A DNA stretch of 64,000 bases from Euphorbia lathyris (Eukaryota; Streptophyta; Magnoliopsida; Malpighiales; Euphorbiaceae): contig NC_088916.1 of NCBI RefSeq assembly GCF_963576675.1, forward strand, positions 20,497,501-20,561,500, given 5' to 3'. The notes under the pieces were generated by a model. The model saw only the letters and a program-made list of their open reading frames with translations. It did no database searches and was not told the DNA's origin. Of the stretch, positions 10,507-23,639 are shown one piece after another (within the stretch, counting starts at the first letter, position 1; each line of letters begins with the position of its first letter). A program made the position numbers and the translations under genes.

Positions 10507-11050
10507 ATGGATTTACTATCGGACATTCTCGCAAGAGTTGCTTCAACATCATTCACCGATCTTTTCAACGCCAAATAAACTTGCAAAGAATGGTTGAAAG
10601 CAGCATCTAAAGATTACGCTTTTCAGTGTGTTTCAATTGATTCTTTACCCATAATCCATTGGAAAAATACGAGTAAATTCGTCGTCTCCTACCTCGAGAA
10701 GTGTATAAAAGACAGAAATCCAGAATCATTATTTTTACAAGGAATGATCGATTATTTCAACCATTCAAGGCCCGATTCCAGGCTTGAGTAATTGAGGAAA
10801 GCAATTGATAAAGGCCATTAGAAACTGAAATATGTTTATTGTATAATTCTTATCTGTTATGGCGAAAAATTTAGGGAACAAGGTTTAAAGTTAGTTTGTG
10901 ATTTCAAATCGGAATTGGTGGATGAATGTAGGGAGAAGGTGAGGAAGGTTGTACAAATGATGTGGAAGCGTTATTTTATAGTTGGAGAAGGAGATGAAAA
11001 AGACTTGAGATTGAGAAAAAGAAAAAGTTAAAAAAGGTCGGAAAAAAATT
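10507..11050 (+). pseudogene. F-box-like copy 2 (type III)
   Basis: The only copy that keeps ATG at the start site (10507). It has TAA inside the F-box (10576), TTA where most copies have TGA in front of QGM, then the two type III stops after RPDS and after KGH. Confidence 0.85.
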
Positions 11051-11551
11051 AGAAAAAATTTATATTATGTTTTTAGACTAAACGATATTTTTTTATATCC
11101 TTCTTCATATTCTTATTATGTTTTTGTTTTATTTCAGGCTTTCTGACAAGAATACTGAAAATGTGTCGTGTTGAAATCAAACTTCAACCTAAAGGTTTGA
11201 GCTTTTTCGCTTAACAGATCTAAAGAACATTTTCTATTTCATTTAACTACATCCACCATATTAATTAAATTTCGGATCATATTTGTTTAGAAATTAAAGA
11301 TATTTGCAAATAAGTGTGACTGCCAGGTAGAAATTAAAGAATATACTCAACACATAACACTTTATCATGTCTTTATTTGTCATTTTACACAAATATCTAT
11401 TAAAATCAGTTAAGTTTTGTCAAACAAGTTTATTCATCTACATAAATATCTCATTCGTGATTCATATAATTTACTTTTTGTTCTTCAATGCAATCATCAA
11501 CGACGATTTTAAGTTCAAAAAAAGCTATAACCTAAGGCAGGAGAGTTACCA

Positions 11552-12095
11552 ACAGATTTACTATCGGACATTCTCGCCAGAGTTGCTTCAACATCATTCA
11601 CCGAAATTTTTTAACGCCAAATCAACTTGCAAAGAATGGTTCAAAGCAGCATCTGAAGATTATGTTTTTTAGAGTGTTTCAGTTTATTCTTTACCCGTAA
11701 TTCATTAGAAAAATACGAGTAAATCTGTCATCTCCTACCTCAAGAAGTGCATAAAAGTCAGGAATCCAAAATCATTATTTTGACAAGGAATGATCGATTA
11801 TTTCAGTCATTCAAGACCCGATTCTGGGCTTAAGTACTTGGGGAAAGCAAGTGATAAATGCCATTTCGAAGCGAAATATGTTTATTGTATCATTCTTATC
11901 TGTTATGGCGATTTTTTTTGGGAACAAGGTTTAAAGTTAGTTTGTGATTTCAAATCGGAATTGGTGGATGAATGTAGGGAGAAGGTGAGGAAGGTTGTGC
12001 AAATGATGTGAAAGCGTAATTTTATAGTTGGAGAAGGAGATGAAAAAGACTTGAGATTTAGAAAAAGAAAAAGTCGAAAAAGGTCAGAAAAAATT
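11552..12095 (+). pseudogene. F-box-like copy 3 (type I)
   Basis: The start site reads ACA. Inserted bases near 11610 shift the F-box frame, with the shared TAG after DYVF and TGA before QGM. The rest is open from 11790 to 12011. Confidence 0.85.
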
Positions 12096-12225
12096 TATAT
12101 TAAGTTTTTAGACTAAAGGCGATTTTTTTTATCTCCTTCGTCATATTCTTATTATGTTTTTAGACTAATCAATGGAGATATTTTAAGTTAAAAAAAAGTT
12201 ATAACCAAAGGCAGAAGTCTTAGCA

Positions 12226-12765
12226 ACGGATTTACTATCGGACATTCTCGCCAGAGTTGCTTCAACATCATTCACCGATCTTTTCAACGCCAAATCAATT
12301 TGCAAAGAATGGTTGAAAGCAGCATCTGAAGATTATATTTTTTAGAGTGTTTCACTTTATTCTTTACCCGTAATTCATTGGAAAAATACGAGTAAATCTG
12401 TCATCTCCTACCTCGAGAAGTGCATAAAAGTCAGAAATCCAGAATCATTATTTTGACAAGGAATGATTGATTATTTCAGTCATTCAAGACCCGATTCCGG
12501 GCTTAAGTACTTGGGGAAAGCAAGTGATAAATGCCGTTTGGAAGCGAAATATGTTTATTATATCATACTTATCTATTATGGCCAAATTTTTTGGGAACAA
12601 GGTTTAAAGTTAGTTTGTGATTTCAAATCGGAATTGGTGGATGAATGTAGGGAGAAGGTGAGGAAGGTTGTGCAATGATGTGGAAGCGTAATTTTATATT
12701 TGGAGAAGGAGATGAAAAAGAATTGAGATTGAAAAAAAGAAAAAGTCAAAAAAGGTCGGAAAAAA
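12226..12765 (+). pseudogene. F-box-like copy 4 (type I, short spacer)
   Basis: The start site reads ACG; the shared TAG and TGA are present. It follows copy 3 after only about 130 bp because most of the spacer is deleted. Open from 12463 to 12678. Confidence 0.85.
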
Positions 12766-13268
12766 ATTAGAAAAAATTTATATTAAGTTTTTAGACTAAA
12801 CGATAATTTTTTTATCTCTTTCTTAATATTCTTATTATGTTTTTTTATGTCAGGTTTTCTGCCAAGAATACTGAAAATGTTTCGTGTTGAAATCAAACTT
12901 CAACCTAAATGTGTAAGCTTTTTTGCTTAACAGATCTAAAGCACATTTTCTATTTCATTTAACTACATCCACCATAATAATTAAATTTCGGATCATATTT
13001 GTTTAGAAATTAAAGATATTTGCAAATAAGTGTGACTGCCAGGTAGAAATTAAGGAATATACTCAACGCATAACATTTTATCATGTCTTTATTTGTCATT
13101 TTACACAAACATCTATTAAAATCAGTTAAGTTTTGCCAAACAAGTTTATCTATCTACATAAATATCTCATTCGTGATTCAACCTAATTTACTTTTTGTTC
13201 TTTAATGCAATCATCAACGACGATTTTAAGTTCAAAAAAAGCTATAACCTAAGGCAGAAGAGTTACCA

Positions 13269-13812
13269 GCGGATTTACTATCGGACATTCTCGTCAAAGT
13301 TGCTTCAACATCATTCACCGATATTTTTAACGCCAAATCAACTTGCAAAGAATGGTTCAAAGCAGCATGTGAAGATTACGTTTTTTAGCGTGTTTCAGTT
13401 GATTCTTTACCCGTAATCCATTGGAAAAATACGAGTAAATCTGTCATCTCCTACCTCGAGAAGTGCATACAAGTCAGAAATCCAGAATCTTTATTTTGAC
13501 AAGGAATGATCGATTATTTTAGTCATTCAAGGCCCGATTCCGGGCTTAAGTACTTGGGGAAAGCAAGTAATAAAGGTCATTTGGAAGCGAAATATGTTTA
13601 TTGTATCATTCTTATCTGTTATGGCGAAATTTTTTGGGAACAATGTTTAAAGTTAGTTTGTGATTTCAATTCAGAATTGGTGGATGAATGTAGGGAGAAG
13701 GTGAGGAAGGTTGTGCAAATGACGTGGAAGCGTAATTTTATAGTTGGAGAAGGAGATGAAAAAGGATTGAGATTGAGAAAAAGAAAAAGTCGAAAAAGGT
13801 CGGAAAAATTAG
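13269..13812 (+). pseudogene. F-box-like copy 5 (type I)
   Basis: The start site reads GCG; the shared TAG and TGA are present; the C-terminal 111 codons (13506-13841) are open. Confidence 0.85.
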
Positions 13813-14310
13813 AAAAAATTTATATTAAGTTTATAGACTAAACGATATTTTTTATCTCCTTCTTCATATTCTTATTATGTTTTTGTTTTATGTCAGGCTT
13901 TTTGCCTAGAATACTGAAAATGGGTCGTGTTGAAATCCAACTTCAACCTAAATGTGTAAGCTTTTTTGCTTAACAGATCTAAAACACATTTTCTATTTCA
14001 TTTAACTACATCCACCATAATAATTAAATTTCGGATCATATTTGTTTAGAAATTAAAGATATTTGCAAATAAGTGTGACTGTCAGGTAGAAATTAAAGAA
14101 TATACTCAACGCAGAACACTTTATCATGTCTTTATTTGTCATTTTACACAAACATCTATTAAAATCAGTTAGGTTTTGCCAAACAAGTTTATCCATCTAC
14201 ATAAATATCTCATTCGTGATTCATATAATTTACTTTTTGTTCTTTAATGCAATCATCAACGGCGATTTTAAGTTCAAAAAAAGCTATAACCTAAGGCAGA
14301 AGAGTTACCA

Positions 14311-14549
14311 GCAGATTTACTATCGGACATTCTCGTCAAAGTTGCTTCAACATCATTCACCGATATTTTTAACGCTAAATCAACTTGCAAAGAATGGTTC
14401 AAAGCATTATGTCAAGATTACGTTTTTTAGCGTGTTTCAGTTGATTCTTTACCCATAATTCATTGGAAAAATACGAGTAAATATGTCATCTCCTACCTCG
14501 AGAAGTGCATAAAAGTCAGAAATCTAGAATCATTATTTTGACAAGGAAT
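14311..14549 (+). pseudogene. F-box-like copy 6, 5' half (split by CACTA)
   Basis: The start site reads GCA; the shared TAG and TGA are present. A CACTA element inserted at AAT (14547-14549) separates it from its 3' half at 19497. Confidence 0.88.
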
Positions 14550-15527
14550 CACTACAAGAAATTGGTTGTATAACGACCAAATTTAACAAAGGTACAAGTG
14601 ATACTCTCGTTAAAAATGATTTTTTACGTAGGTAATAAATTACTGTCGCTAAAATCTACATTATTAACGACCGTAAATTGAAGTTGTAGTTATTGACATA
14701 TATTACTCTCGTTATTAAATGTTTTCAGAAACTAGGTGCTCAAAACTTAAAATAATTTCTAAATTTCTTTCTCCCTTCTGCACAAAATAATTTCGTTTTG
14801 CTGAAATTAAAATAGGTTTCGCGCTTGTTACCAAAACAAAAACTATTTTGGCGCCGAAGATAATTAAGGAAAAAAACCCCAAAACTCTTTAATCCCTAAA
14901 ATCATTTGCCCTTTGATATTTTCCACAAGAAATTTGTCTATCCCAAAACCTAAAACCATCTCCATCGCCGCCAGCCTTTCACCATCTCGGCCACCTCTAA
15001 TCATGCCGCACCTCCTATGTTTCCGTCTCCTCCTCATATTGTAAGAAGCCGCATAGAAAATCTTCACGAGATCAACTTTGGAATTCATTAGCTCACACAA
15101 GATCTACCTCCTAACCATAGAACCTCAGGTACGCCATGTTATCGAATGGTGAAAAGGGGTATCTACAAATGTTATCGACTAATGACCCTGTTAAGCCTTT
15201 TTATTCTGATTCAATTGCAGAACCCCTCTCTCTCTGTAATGTCAGATCAGGAAGAGGATCGTTCTCTCGCCAAGAAAGAATATCAAATGACAAGGCGACC
15301 TAGAAATCATTAATTGTAAGAATTCTATTTCTAAGTTGAAATACTCTAATTAGGTTCAGTCTTTCATTAATCAAAGATGCGATTGACAAAGGAATGTAGT
15401 TCGTTTCATTAAATTAGAGATCAAAAGTTTGTCTTCTATTCTTAATTCATTAGAGTTGATAGTACAAATTTCTTGTAGATTAATGCTTTCTTTTTAGCGT
15501 TAGTACAAACAGAGGTCAATTAGACCC

Positions 15528-17036
15528 GTGAAGATCCAACTATTAAGCTCTCTGATTCTTTTCCTTGCTGTTCTCTCCACATGTTCCTCTCTCGCTTTCT
15601 CTGTATTTGGGTGTGTTTTGTATTTCTTGTTAACGTCATTATATTACTTGTATGCTATTTTTTTTATGAATTGTCTTCATCATATTTTTAGTTTAGTTTT
15701 GTTCTGTTTTTGTGTTAAATTTTGTTGATAATTGAAATTCATTGAAAACTGAATGCAAGCTTATCCTTTTTTTCTTCTTGGTTGGACTGGTGTGTTTGGG
15801 GAAGTTATTTTTTGTTGTAACATTTGTTGGGTACCTGACCTTTTGGGTAAAGTGCATCTATGACCCCTCAACTTTATTCTTACTATCCGGATCTCAAAAT
15901 GGAAAAGTATAAGAATTAAACTAGTGTTGTTTAAAGTGTGGTTTCCCATGGATTAATTATGTTTTACTTTCCAAATAACCATTTTGGGAGCTTTCTCCAT
16001 CTAAATAATCAACTTCTCTTTTAACCAAACAAAAGTTAAATGACCTCAAAACCAAAAAAATCAAGAATAAAAGTTATTTAGTATATCACTTCCATCAACT
16101 CTACAATGAAAGGTTAACTCCAATAGGAGTGTTCATCGTGATGGAGAGTACAATGGGTTATTATGTTAATAAAGTTTTCTTCTGAAATGTTCTAAAGTTA
16201 AAAATGGTAACTTTGACATTCTTCTTGTTATCTTAAATAGTTAATCGTTTATGTAAATCCCAAAGGTTATAAAGTGAGATTCATTTCAGGGTTTTATCCA
16301 AGATAGAGCATGCCAGCTTCCCACCCAGATGTTGGAATTTATATGATTCTTTCTACAGGACCATTTCTGAAGAAGAATTCTTGCAAAGGGCTGATATAGT
16401 TTCTCAGCTTTTGAAAGCTCATGGGTATGTGGTACAAACATGGTGGTTGTTGCCTAACTATTTAAGTTATGGATTGATGTGAACAAATATGTAATATTTT
16501 TGTATTCTCTACAGTATGTTGTACTAGACTGCCTTTGGTATATGAGAAAGGTGTCAGGTGCTTATGCTGATTCTCTTGGATTCAATGTGATCGATGAAAG
16601 GGGAATGATGATCCCTTAACCGGATGGATGGCCTTCTTCCAAAGGCGGAAAAGGGTTCACTGAAGTAGCCAAGAAAGTTCACAGCTTGGGTTTGAAAGTT
16701 GGGATTCATGTGATGAGAGGATTAAGCACATAAGCATACAATGCCAATACCCCTATCTTAGATACGAAAACTTTATTTATATCCTTTTGATTGACCATTT
16801 GAATGTTTTCGAATGAATGTAGCTGAACAATCGAATTCTAATGCTTGAGCCTTGTTTTTGCTGTTAACTAGGGAGGTGCTTATGTAGAGTCTGGTCGAAA
16901 ATGGACAGCAAAAGACATAAGGATCAAGGAGAGGACTTATGCATGGATACAACATGGTTTATGAGCATAAATGCTAAGTTGGGAGCAGGAAGAGCCTTCT
17001 TTGGATCACTTTATTCTCGTTTCATCATCCCGCTTT
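15528..17036 (+). pseudogene. Captured GH27 alpha-galactosidase-like gene fragment (At3g26380-like)
   Basis: Exon-like segments: about 15528-15610, a signal-peptide-like stretch whose initiator reads GTG (KIQLLSSLILFLAVLSTCSS); 16290-16428 (YDSFYRTISEEEFLQRADIV); 16515 to about 16749 (SSKGGKGFTEVAKKVHSLGL, then KVGIHVMRG); and 16872 to about 17036 (GGAYVESGRKWTAKDIRI). These match plant melibiase-family proteins, which remove terminal alpha-galactose or beta-L-arabinopyranose in the secretory or apoplastic space. Introns are retained, so capture was at DNA level. Lesions: GWNSYD motif altered to CWNLYD, two in-frame TAA codons in the third segment, a frameshift in the fourth, and no catalytic Asp region. 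Nonfunctional as an enzyme. Confidence 0.85.
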
Positions 17037-17078
17037 AACAGTATCTGATATTGGTGATGTTTCCTCCATTTTCTTCAT

Positions 17079-17230
17079 TTGAATACTCTCATTAAGGGTC
17101 AAAAATCATCTAAAGCAGTACCATTTGGAATGATGTTTGCTCTGTTTATGGTCTGGAATTTCAATCCTCTTGCATTCATGGGAAGCTATATCAGGTTCAA
17201 GAAGCTAGCAATGAAGAGAATAGAAACTCC
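17079..17230 (+). pseudogene. Captured fragment of a TM9SF (nonaspanin/EMP70) gene
   Basis: The open frame reads KSSKAVPFGMMFALF, then PLAFMGSYIRFKK. This matches the conserved AVPFGTMFAL...GSYxGFKK block between transmembrane helices in TM9SF membrane proteins. The usual helix residues between the two blocks are degraded. A second gene source next to the alpha-galactosidase pieces makes the CACTA cargo chimeric. A further exon-like stretch at 17491-17570 is not recognised. Confidence 0.7.
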
Positions 17231-17578
17231 TATATTGAGTAATGATTGCTTATCTTTAGTCATCTCTCTACCAAATTCCATTATTATTTTCTTCACTTTG
17301 ATTTCTGACCATAATTTTCTATTAACTCTGAACTATTTCTCTCCTGTTTTCTTTTCTTGCTGATTCCTCACCATTTGGAGTTGGAGTTGGAGTTTGTAGA
17401 TCCCACATTAATTCTTTTCTTACTATTATTGTCCTCTTCTTCCTCATCTAATTGTTTCTTCTTTTTATCTCTATTCAATAGTGGAATGCATGAGTATGGT
17501 GTGAACATGTATGAAGCACATTTTTCTAGAGCATGGAGCTGGTGTTTAAGGGTGTGCCTGATCGATGTACTATAACCC

Positions 17579-17773
17579 ATGAGGGCGAGCCTTGGCGCAA
17601 CGGTAAAACGTTGTTGCCGTGTGACCAGAGGTCACGGGTTCGAGTCTTAGGAGCGGCCTCTTGCCAATTAAATTGGCAAGGGAAGGCTTGCCCCCAATAC
17701 ACCCTTGTGGTGGGACCCCTCCCCGGACCCTCGCTCAGCGGGGACGCGTAATGCGACCGGGCCGCCTTTTATT
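17579..17773 (+). mobile_element. tRNA-derived SINE (Au-SINE-like)
   Basis: Box A-like AGCCTTGGCGCAACGGTAAA and box B-like GGTCACGGGTTCGAGTC (about 17628-17644) form an RNA polymerase III promoter. They are followed by the body characteristic of plant Au SINEs (CCTCTTGCC, then GGACCCTCGC) and a GGGCCGCCTTTT end. It is nested inside the CACTA interior. I could not identify certain target duplications. Confidence 0.8.
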
Positions 17774-18159
17774 GTAGTGAGACATGGTAGCATATCCTTC
17801 ATAAAAAGTTTCCCTGGAAATGTGGCTACATTTTATGATAACAAGTTGTAGTTACAAAATCATGCTTGGTAGCAACTATACTTTTCAATTGAATTTATAA
17901 AACCCATGTTTGAGGTTTAGTAAGATATTCAACAATGGTTAGATGATGAGCCAATAGTTATGTACAGCATAACGAAGCTCTAGTTTTGCAAAATTGACTT
18001 ACACTGTGTATGCCATATGTTATCATTGTGTGCTAATGTAATAATTTTTCTGGTCTTTCTTTTTTATTTTTTATGACTTACTAATTATAACATTTAATCT
18101 CAGCTCCATTCAATCCAAACTTTTTTATATAATTTATTAACGATAAAATAGCCATCAGA

Positions 18160-18437
18160 AAATCCGTCTAAAAAAGTATTCATTTGTGTCGGTCCTTGAC
18201 CCAAATGCAGTCTCATTTGCGTCTTAGGTCGACCCTTTTAAAGAGCCGATGCAAATGCATTCTCATTTGTGTGAGAAAATGGTTGAAGCATTTTCTTCGG
18301 CCCTTATAAACGGTAGATGCAAATGTAGCTCATGGCCGATGCCATGCATTGCATCGAGAGCTTTTGCATCGCTTAAAGGCCGACGCAAATGACCCTAAAT
18401 GGAAGACGTAAATGACCTTTTTTCTACTTAGTGCTAA
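18160..18437. repeat. GCAAATG-rich region ending like a second CACTA terminus
   Basis: Multiple forward and reverse GCAAATG / CATTTGCG motifs resemble CACTA subterminal repeats, and the block ends TTTTTTCTACTTAGTG. No matching CACTA start is seen, so this is at most a fragment nested in the larger CACTA. Confidence 0.4.
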
Positions 18438-19496
18438 AAGTTTCGATTTTTTAATTATTTGACCATGACTATTATAGTTTTTGAATTAAAAGATTAGGAT
18501 AAGTTATGGTGTTCTGGATTTATGTGTTGTACTAGTTGCGAAGATAAGTTGTTGAATTTGGAACAATTTAAAGTAAACGTATTAGTTGAGGTGTCTTGCA
18601 TTGCTGTAGTTGGATAAATTGGATATGAAGTCCATTTTGAATGCTTGGCACTGATGAATAATTAATTTGTATATATAGTATTTTTTGTTCTCTCTTATAT
18701 TCATTCGGTGATTGTTTTTTTTTTTTCATTTGTAACAGTGATAGGTAACTATTTGTTGGATTGTTCTTCTGAGATGGGATTGGGAGCAATTTTGATGAAG
18801 TAACTTTAAGGCGTCATGAAGATTGACTATCCTTTGATTTTATATCATGTTATGTACAAACAAGTTAGATTTGTTTTGCTATGTTAGAAAGAACAAAAAC
18901 CAACATTTCGATTCCTAGTTATGCATTGTTATTCTTAATTTTGTTAAAAAGACAAATTGATATATATTTTATTGAATTTATTGAATTTGTGTTTAAATTA
19001 GTGCATTTATATTTTAGTGTAATAAATATTTAGTTAAAAATTTCATTTTTATTCACTCACCGAAATATTACAAGAACAACGGTAGAATATAAATAACGAC
19101 CATCTATTCCATCATTAAAATGTTATACTAACGACGGTAGCACATGCAAATAATGATTGTATATTCACTCGTAAAAATACCACAATAATGACAGTAGAAT
19201 GTGCAAATAACGACCGTATATTCACTCATTAAAATTTCATAATAACAACGATGGTAGAATTAGTTAATAACGACAATAATTACTGTCCTAATTATTTAGT
19301 ATTAACGATGGTTCATTTGCGGTCGTTGTTTGTTTTCAACGACGGGACCGCGTATACCGTTGTTAATTACCTTTAACCTCAAAGGTTTTAATGAGGGGCC
19401 ACGACGGTATATACTCTCGTTGTAAGTTAATAACGACAGTATTTACATCTTTAACGACATGATTTACTCTCGTTATAGAAGGAATTTCTTGTAGTG

Positions 19497-19805
19497 AATG
19501 ATCGATTATTTCAGTCATTCAAGGCCCGATTCCGGGCTTAAGTACTTGGGGAAAGCAAGTGATAAAGGCCATTTGGAAGCGAAATATGTTTATTGTATCA
19601 TTCTTATCTGTTATGGCAAAATTTTTTGGGAACAATGTTTAAAGTTAGCTTGTAATTTCAATTCAGAATTGGTGGATGAATGTAGGGAGAAGGTGAGGAA
19701 GGTTGTGCAAATGATGTGGAAGCGTAATTTTATAGTTGGAGAAGGAGATGAAAAAGAATTGAGATTGACAAAAAGAAAAAGTCGAAAAAGGTCGGAAAAA
19801 TTAGA
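19497..19805 (+). pseudogene. F-box-like copy 6, 3' half (type I)
   Basis: Continues copy 6 after the CACTA insertion and is open to 19833 (111 codons). It begins with the duplicated AAT. Confidence 0.88.
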
Positions 19806-20306
19806 AAAAATTTATATTAAGTTTATAGACTAAACGATATTTTTTTTTATCTCCCTCTTCATATTCTTATTATGTTTTTGTTTTATGCCATGCTTTCTGC
19901 CAAGAATACTGAAAATGTGTCGTGGTGAAATCAAACTTCAACCTAAAGGTGTGAGCTTTTTTGCTTTATAGGTCTAAAGCATATTTTCTATTTCATTTAA
20001 CTACATCCACAATATTAATTAAATTTTGGATCATATTTGTTTAGAAATTAAAGATAGTTACAAATTAGTGTGACTGCCAGGTAGAAATTAAAGAATATAC
20101 TCAAGGTAGAAGACTTTATCATGTCTTTATTTGTCATTTCACACAAACAGCTATTAACAATCAGTTAAGTTTTACAAAACAAGTTTATCCATCTACATAA
20201 ATATCTCTTTCGTGATTCATATAATTTACCTATTGTTCTTTAATTCAATCATTAACGACGATTTTAAATTCAAAAAAAGCTATAATCTAAGGCAGAAGAC
20301 TTACCA

Positions 20307-20812
20307 ACAGATTTACTATCGGATATTCTCGCCAAATCAACTTCCAAAGAATGATTGAAAGCAGCATCTAAAGATTACGTTTTTTAGTGCGTTTCAATTG
20401 ATTCTTTACTCGGAATTCATTGGAAAAATATGAGTAAGTCTGTCATCTCCTACCTCGAGAAGTGCATAAAAGTCAAAAATCCAGAATCATTATTTCGACA
20501 AGGAATGATCGATTATTTTAGCGATTCTAGGCCCGATTCCGGGCTTAAGTACTTAGGGAAAGCAAGTGATAAAGGCCATTTGGAAGCGAAATATGTTTAT
20601 TGTATAATTCTTGTCTGTTATATCTGGAAATTTAGGCAACAAGTTTTAAAGTTAGTTTGTGATTTAAAATCGGAATTAGCGGATAAATATAGAGAGAAGG
20701 TGAGGAAGGTTTGTGCAACTGATGTGGAAGCGTAATTTTATAGTTGGAGAAAGAAAAGAAAAAAGAATTGAGATTGAGAAGAAGAAAAAGTCGAAAAAAG
20801 TCGGAAAAAGTT
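20307..20812 (+). pseudogene. F-box-like copy 7 (type II)
   Basis: The start site reads ACA. A deletion removes the second half of the F-box helix block, and the shared TAG follows. CGA (Arg) is intact before QGM. Open 20430-20735, then a one-base insertion near 20710 shifts the frame. Confidence 0.85.
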
Positions 20813-20910
20813 GCAATTCAATATAATTTACTTTTAGTTCTGCAATTCAATAATCAATGGCGATTTTTTAAGTTAAAAAAAAGTTATAACCAAAGGCAGA
20901 AGTCTTAGCA

Positions 20911-21452
20911 GCGGATTTACTATCGGAAATTCTCGCAAGAGTTGCTTCAACATCATTCACCGATCTTTTCAACGCCAAATCAACTTGCAAAGAATGGGTG
21001 AAATCAACATCTAAAGATTACGCTTTTGAGCGTGTTTCAATTGATTCTTTACCCATAATCCATTGGAAAAATACGAGTAAATTCGTCGTCTCCTACCTCG
21101 AGAAGTGCATAAAAGACAGAAATCCAGAATCATTATTTTGACAAGGAATGATCGATTATTTCAACCATTCAAGGCCCGATTCCAGGCTTGAGTGATTGAG
21201 GAAAGCAATTGATAAAGGCCATTAGAAAGCGAAATATGTTTATTGTATAATTCTTATCTGTTATGTCGAAAAATTTAGGGAACAAGGTTTAAAGTTAGTT
21301 TGCGATTTCAAATTGGAATTAGTGGATGAATGTAGGGAAAAGGTGAGGAAGGTTGTGCAAATGATGTGGAAGCGTAATTTTATAGTTGGAGAATGAGATG
21401 AAAAAAAATTGAGATTGAGAAAAAGAAAAAGTCAAAAAAGGTCGGAAAAAAA
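20911..21452 (+). pseudogene. F-box-like copy 8 (type III)
   Basis: The start site reads GCG. Glu (GAG) is kept after the DYAF block; TGA before QGM, TGA after the RPDS block and TAG after KGH. It follows copy 7 by about 100 bp. Confidence 0.85.
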
Positions 21453-21953
21453 TTAGAAAAAAATTATATTATGTTTTTAGACTAAACGATATTTTTTATA
21501 TCCTTCTTCATATTTTTATTATGTTTTTGTTTTATTTCAGGCTTTCTGCCAAGAATACTGAAAATGTGTCGTGTTGAAATCAAACTTCAACCTAAAGGTG
21601 TGAGCTTTTTCGCTTAACAGATCTAAAGCACATTTTCTATTTCATTTAACTACATCCACCATATTAATTAAATTTCGGATCATATTTGTTTAGAAATTAA
21701 AGATATTTGCAAATAAATGTGACTGCCAGGTAAAAATTAAAGAATATACTCAACACATAACACTTTATCATCTCTTTATTTGTCATTTTACACAAACATC
21801 TATTAAAATCAGTTATGTTTTGCCAAACAATTTTTCCATCTACATAAATATCTCATTCGTGATTTATATAATTTACTTTTTGTTCTTTAATGCAATCATC
21901 AACGACGATTTTAAGTTCAAAAAAATCTATAACCTAAGGCAGAAGAGTTACCA

Positions 21954-22494
21954 ACAGATTTACTATCAGACATTCTCGCCAGAGTTGCTTCAACATCATT
22001 CACCGACATTTTTAACGCCAAATCAACTTGCAAAGAATGGTTCAAAGCAGCATCTGAAGATTATGTTTTTTAGAGTGTTTCAGTTTATTCTTTACCTGTA
22101 ATTCATTGGAAAAATACGAGTAAATCTGTCATCTCCTACCTCGAGAAGTGCATAAAAGTAAGAAATCCAGAATCATTATTTTGACAAGGAATGATCGATT
22201 ATTTCAGTCATTCAAGGCCCGATTCTAGGCTTGAGTAATTAAGAAAAGCAACTGATAAAGGCCATTAGAAAGCGAAATATGTTTATTGTATAATTCTTAT
22301 CTGTTATGGCGAAAAATTTAGGGAATAAGGTTTAAAGTTAGTTTGTGATTTCAAATCGGAATTAGTGGATGAATGTAGGGAGAAGGTGAGGAAGGTTGTG
22401 CAAATGATGTGGAAGCGTAATTTTATTGTTGGAGAAGGAGATGAAAAAGAATTGAGATTGAGAAAAAGAAAAAGTCGAAAAAGGTCGGAAAAAT
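21954..22494 (+). pseudogene. F-box-like copy 9 (types I and III mixed)
   Basis: The 5' half is type I (ACA start, TAG, TGA); the 3' half carries the two type III stops (TAA after RPDS, TAG after KGH), suggesting a recombinant unit. Confidence 0.8.
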
Positions 22495-22998
22495 TAGAAA
22501 AAATTTATATTAAGTTTATAGACTAAACGATATTTTTTTTATCTCCTTCTTCATATTCTTATTATGTTTTTGTTTTATGCCAGACTTTCTGCCTAGAATA
22601 CTGAAAATGTGTCATGTTGAAATCAAACTTCAATCTAAAGGTGTGTGCTTTTTTGCTTAACAAGTCTAAAGCATATTTTCTATTTCATTTAACTACATCC
22701 ACCATATTAATTAAATTTTAGATCATATTTGTTTAGAAATTAAAGATAGTTACAAATAAGTGTGACTGCCAAGTAGAAATTAAAGAATATACTCAAGGCA
22801 GAAGACTTTATTATGTCTTTATTTGTCATTTTACACAAACAGCTATTAACAAAGAGTTAAGTTTTACAAAACAAGTTTATCCATCTACATAAATATCTCC
22901 TTCGTGATTCATATAATTTACTTTTTGTTCTTTAATTCAATCATTAACGACGATTTTAAATTCAAAAAAAGCTATAATCTAAGGCAGAAGACTTACCA

Positions 22999-23541
22999 AC
23001 AGATTTACTATCGGACATTCTCGCCAAAGTTGCTTCAACATCATTCACCGATCTTTTCAACGCCAAATCAACTTGCAAAGAATGATTGAAAGCAGCATCT
23101 AAAGATTACGTTTTTTTAGCGCGTTTCAATTGATTCTTTACTCGTAATTCATTGGAAAAATACAAGTAAGTCTGTCATCTCCTACCTCGAGAAATGCATA
23201 AAAGTCAAAAATCCAGAATCATTATTTCGACAAGGAATGATCGATTATTTTAGCGATTCTAGGCCCGATTCCGGGCTTAAGTACTTAGGGAAAGCAAGTG
23301 ATAAAGGCCATTTGGAAGCGAAATATGTTTATTGTATAATTCTTGTCTGTTATATCTGGAAAATTAGGCAACAAGTTTTAAAGTTAGTTTGTGAATTAAA
23401 ATCGAAATTGGTGAATAAATATAGAGAGAAGGTGAGGAAGGTTGTGTAACTGATGTGGAAACGTAATTTTATAGTTGGAGAAGGAAAAGAAAAAAGAATT
23501 GAGATTGAGAAGAAGAAAAAGTCAGAAAAGGTCGGAAAAAG
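22999..23541 (+). pseudogene. F-box-like copy 10 (type II)
   Basis: The start site reads ACA. A longer T run shifts the frame after DYVF. CGA is intact before QGM. Open 23237-23449, then TAA. Confidence 0.85.
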
Positions 23542-23639
23542 TTGCAATTCAATATAATTTACTTTTAGTTCTGCAATTCAATAATCAACGGCGATTTTAA
23601 ATTCAAAAAAGGCTATAACCTAAGGTAGAAGAGTTACCA

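Larger units (their letters stand above)
14550..19496. mobile_element. Non-autonomous CACTA transposon carrying plant gene fragments
   Basis: The ends are inverted: CACTACAAGAAATT at 14550 and its complement ending TTCTTGTAGTG at 19496. The 3-bp duplication AAT flanks both sides, and removing the 4947 bp plus one AAT restores the F-box repeat exactly. Subterminal TAACGAC-type motifs recur at 14570-14720 and 19050-19480. No transposase is visible. The interior holds intron-containing pieces of an alpha-galactosidase-like gene and a TM9SF gene, plus a SINE, as in Pack-type CACTA elements. Confidence 0.93.

Noticed and set aside
15528..15728. Independent small secreted protein (signal-peptide-like frame)
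   Set aside because: It starts with GTG, runs into what looks like an intron after 15610, and best fits exon 1 of the captured alpha-galactosidase-like gene.
17579..17773. A tRNA gene
   Set aside because: Box A and B motifs are present, but the cloverleaf pairing and anticodon arm are not; the downstream body is that of a SINE.
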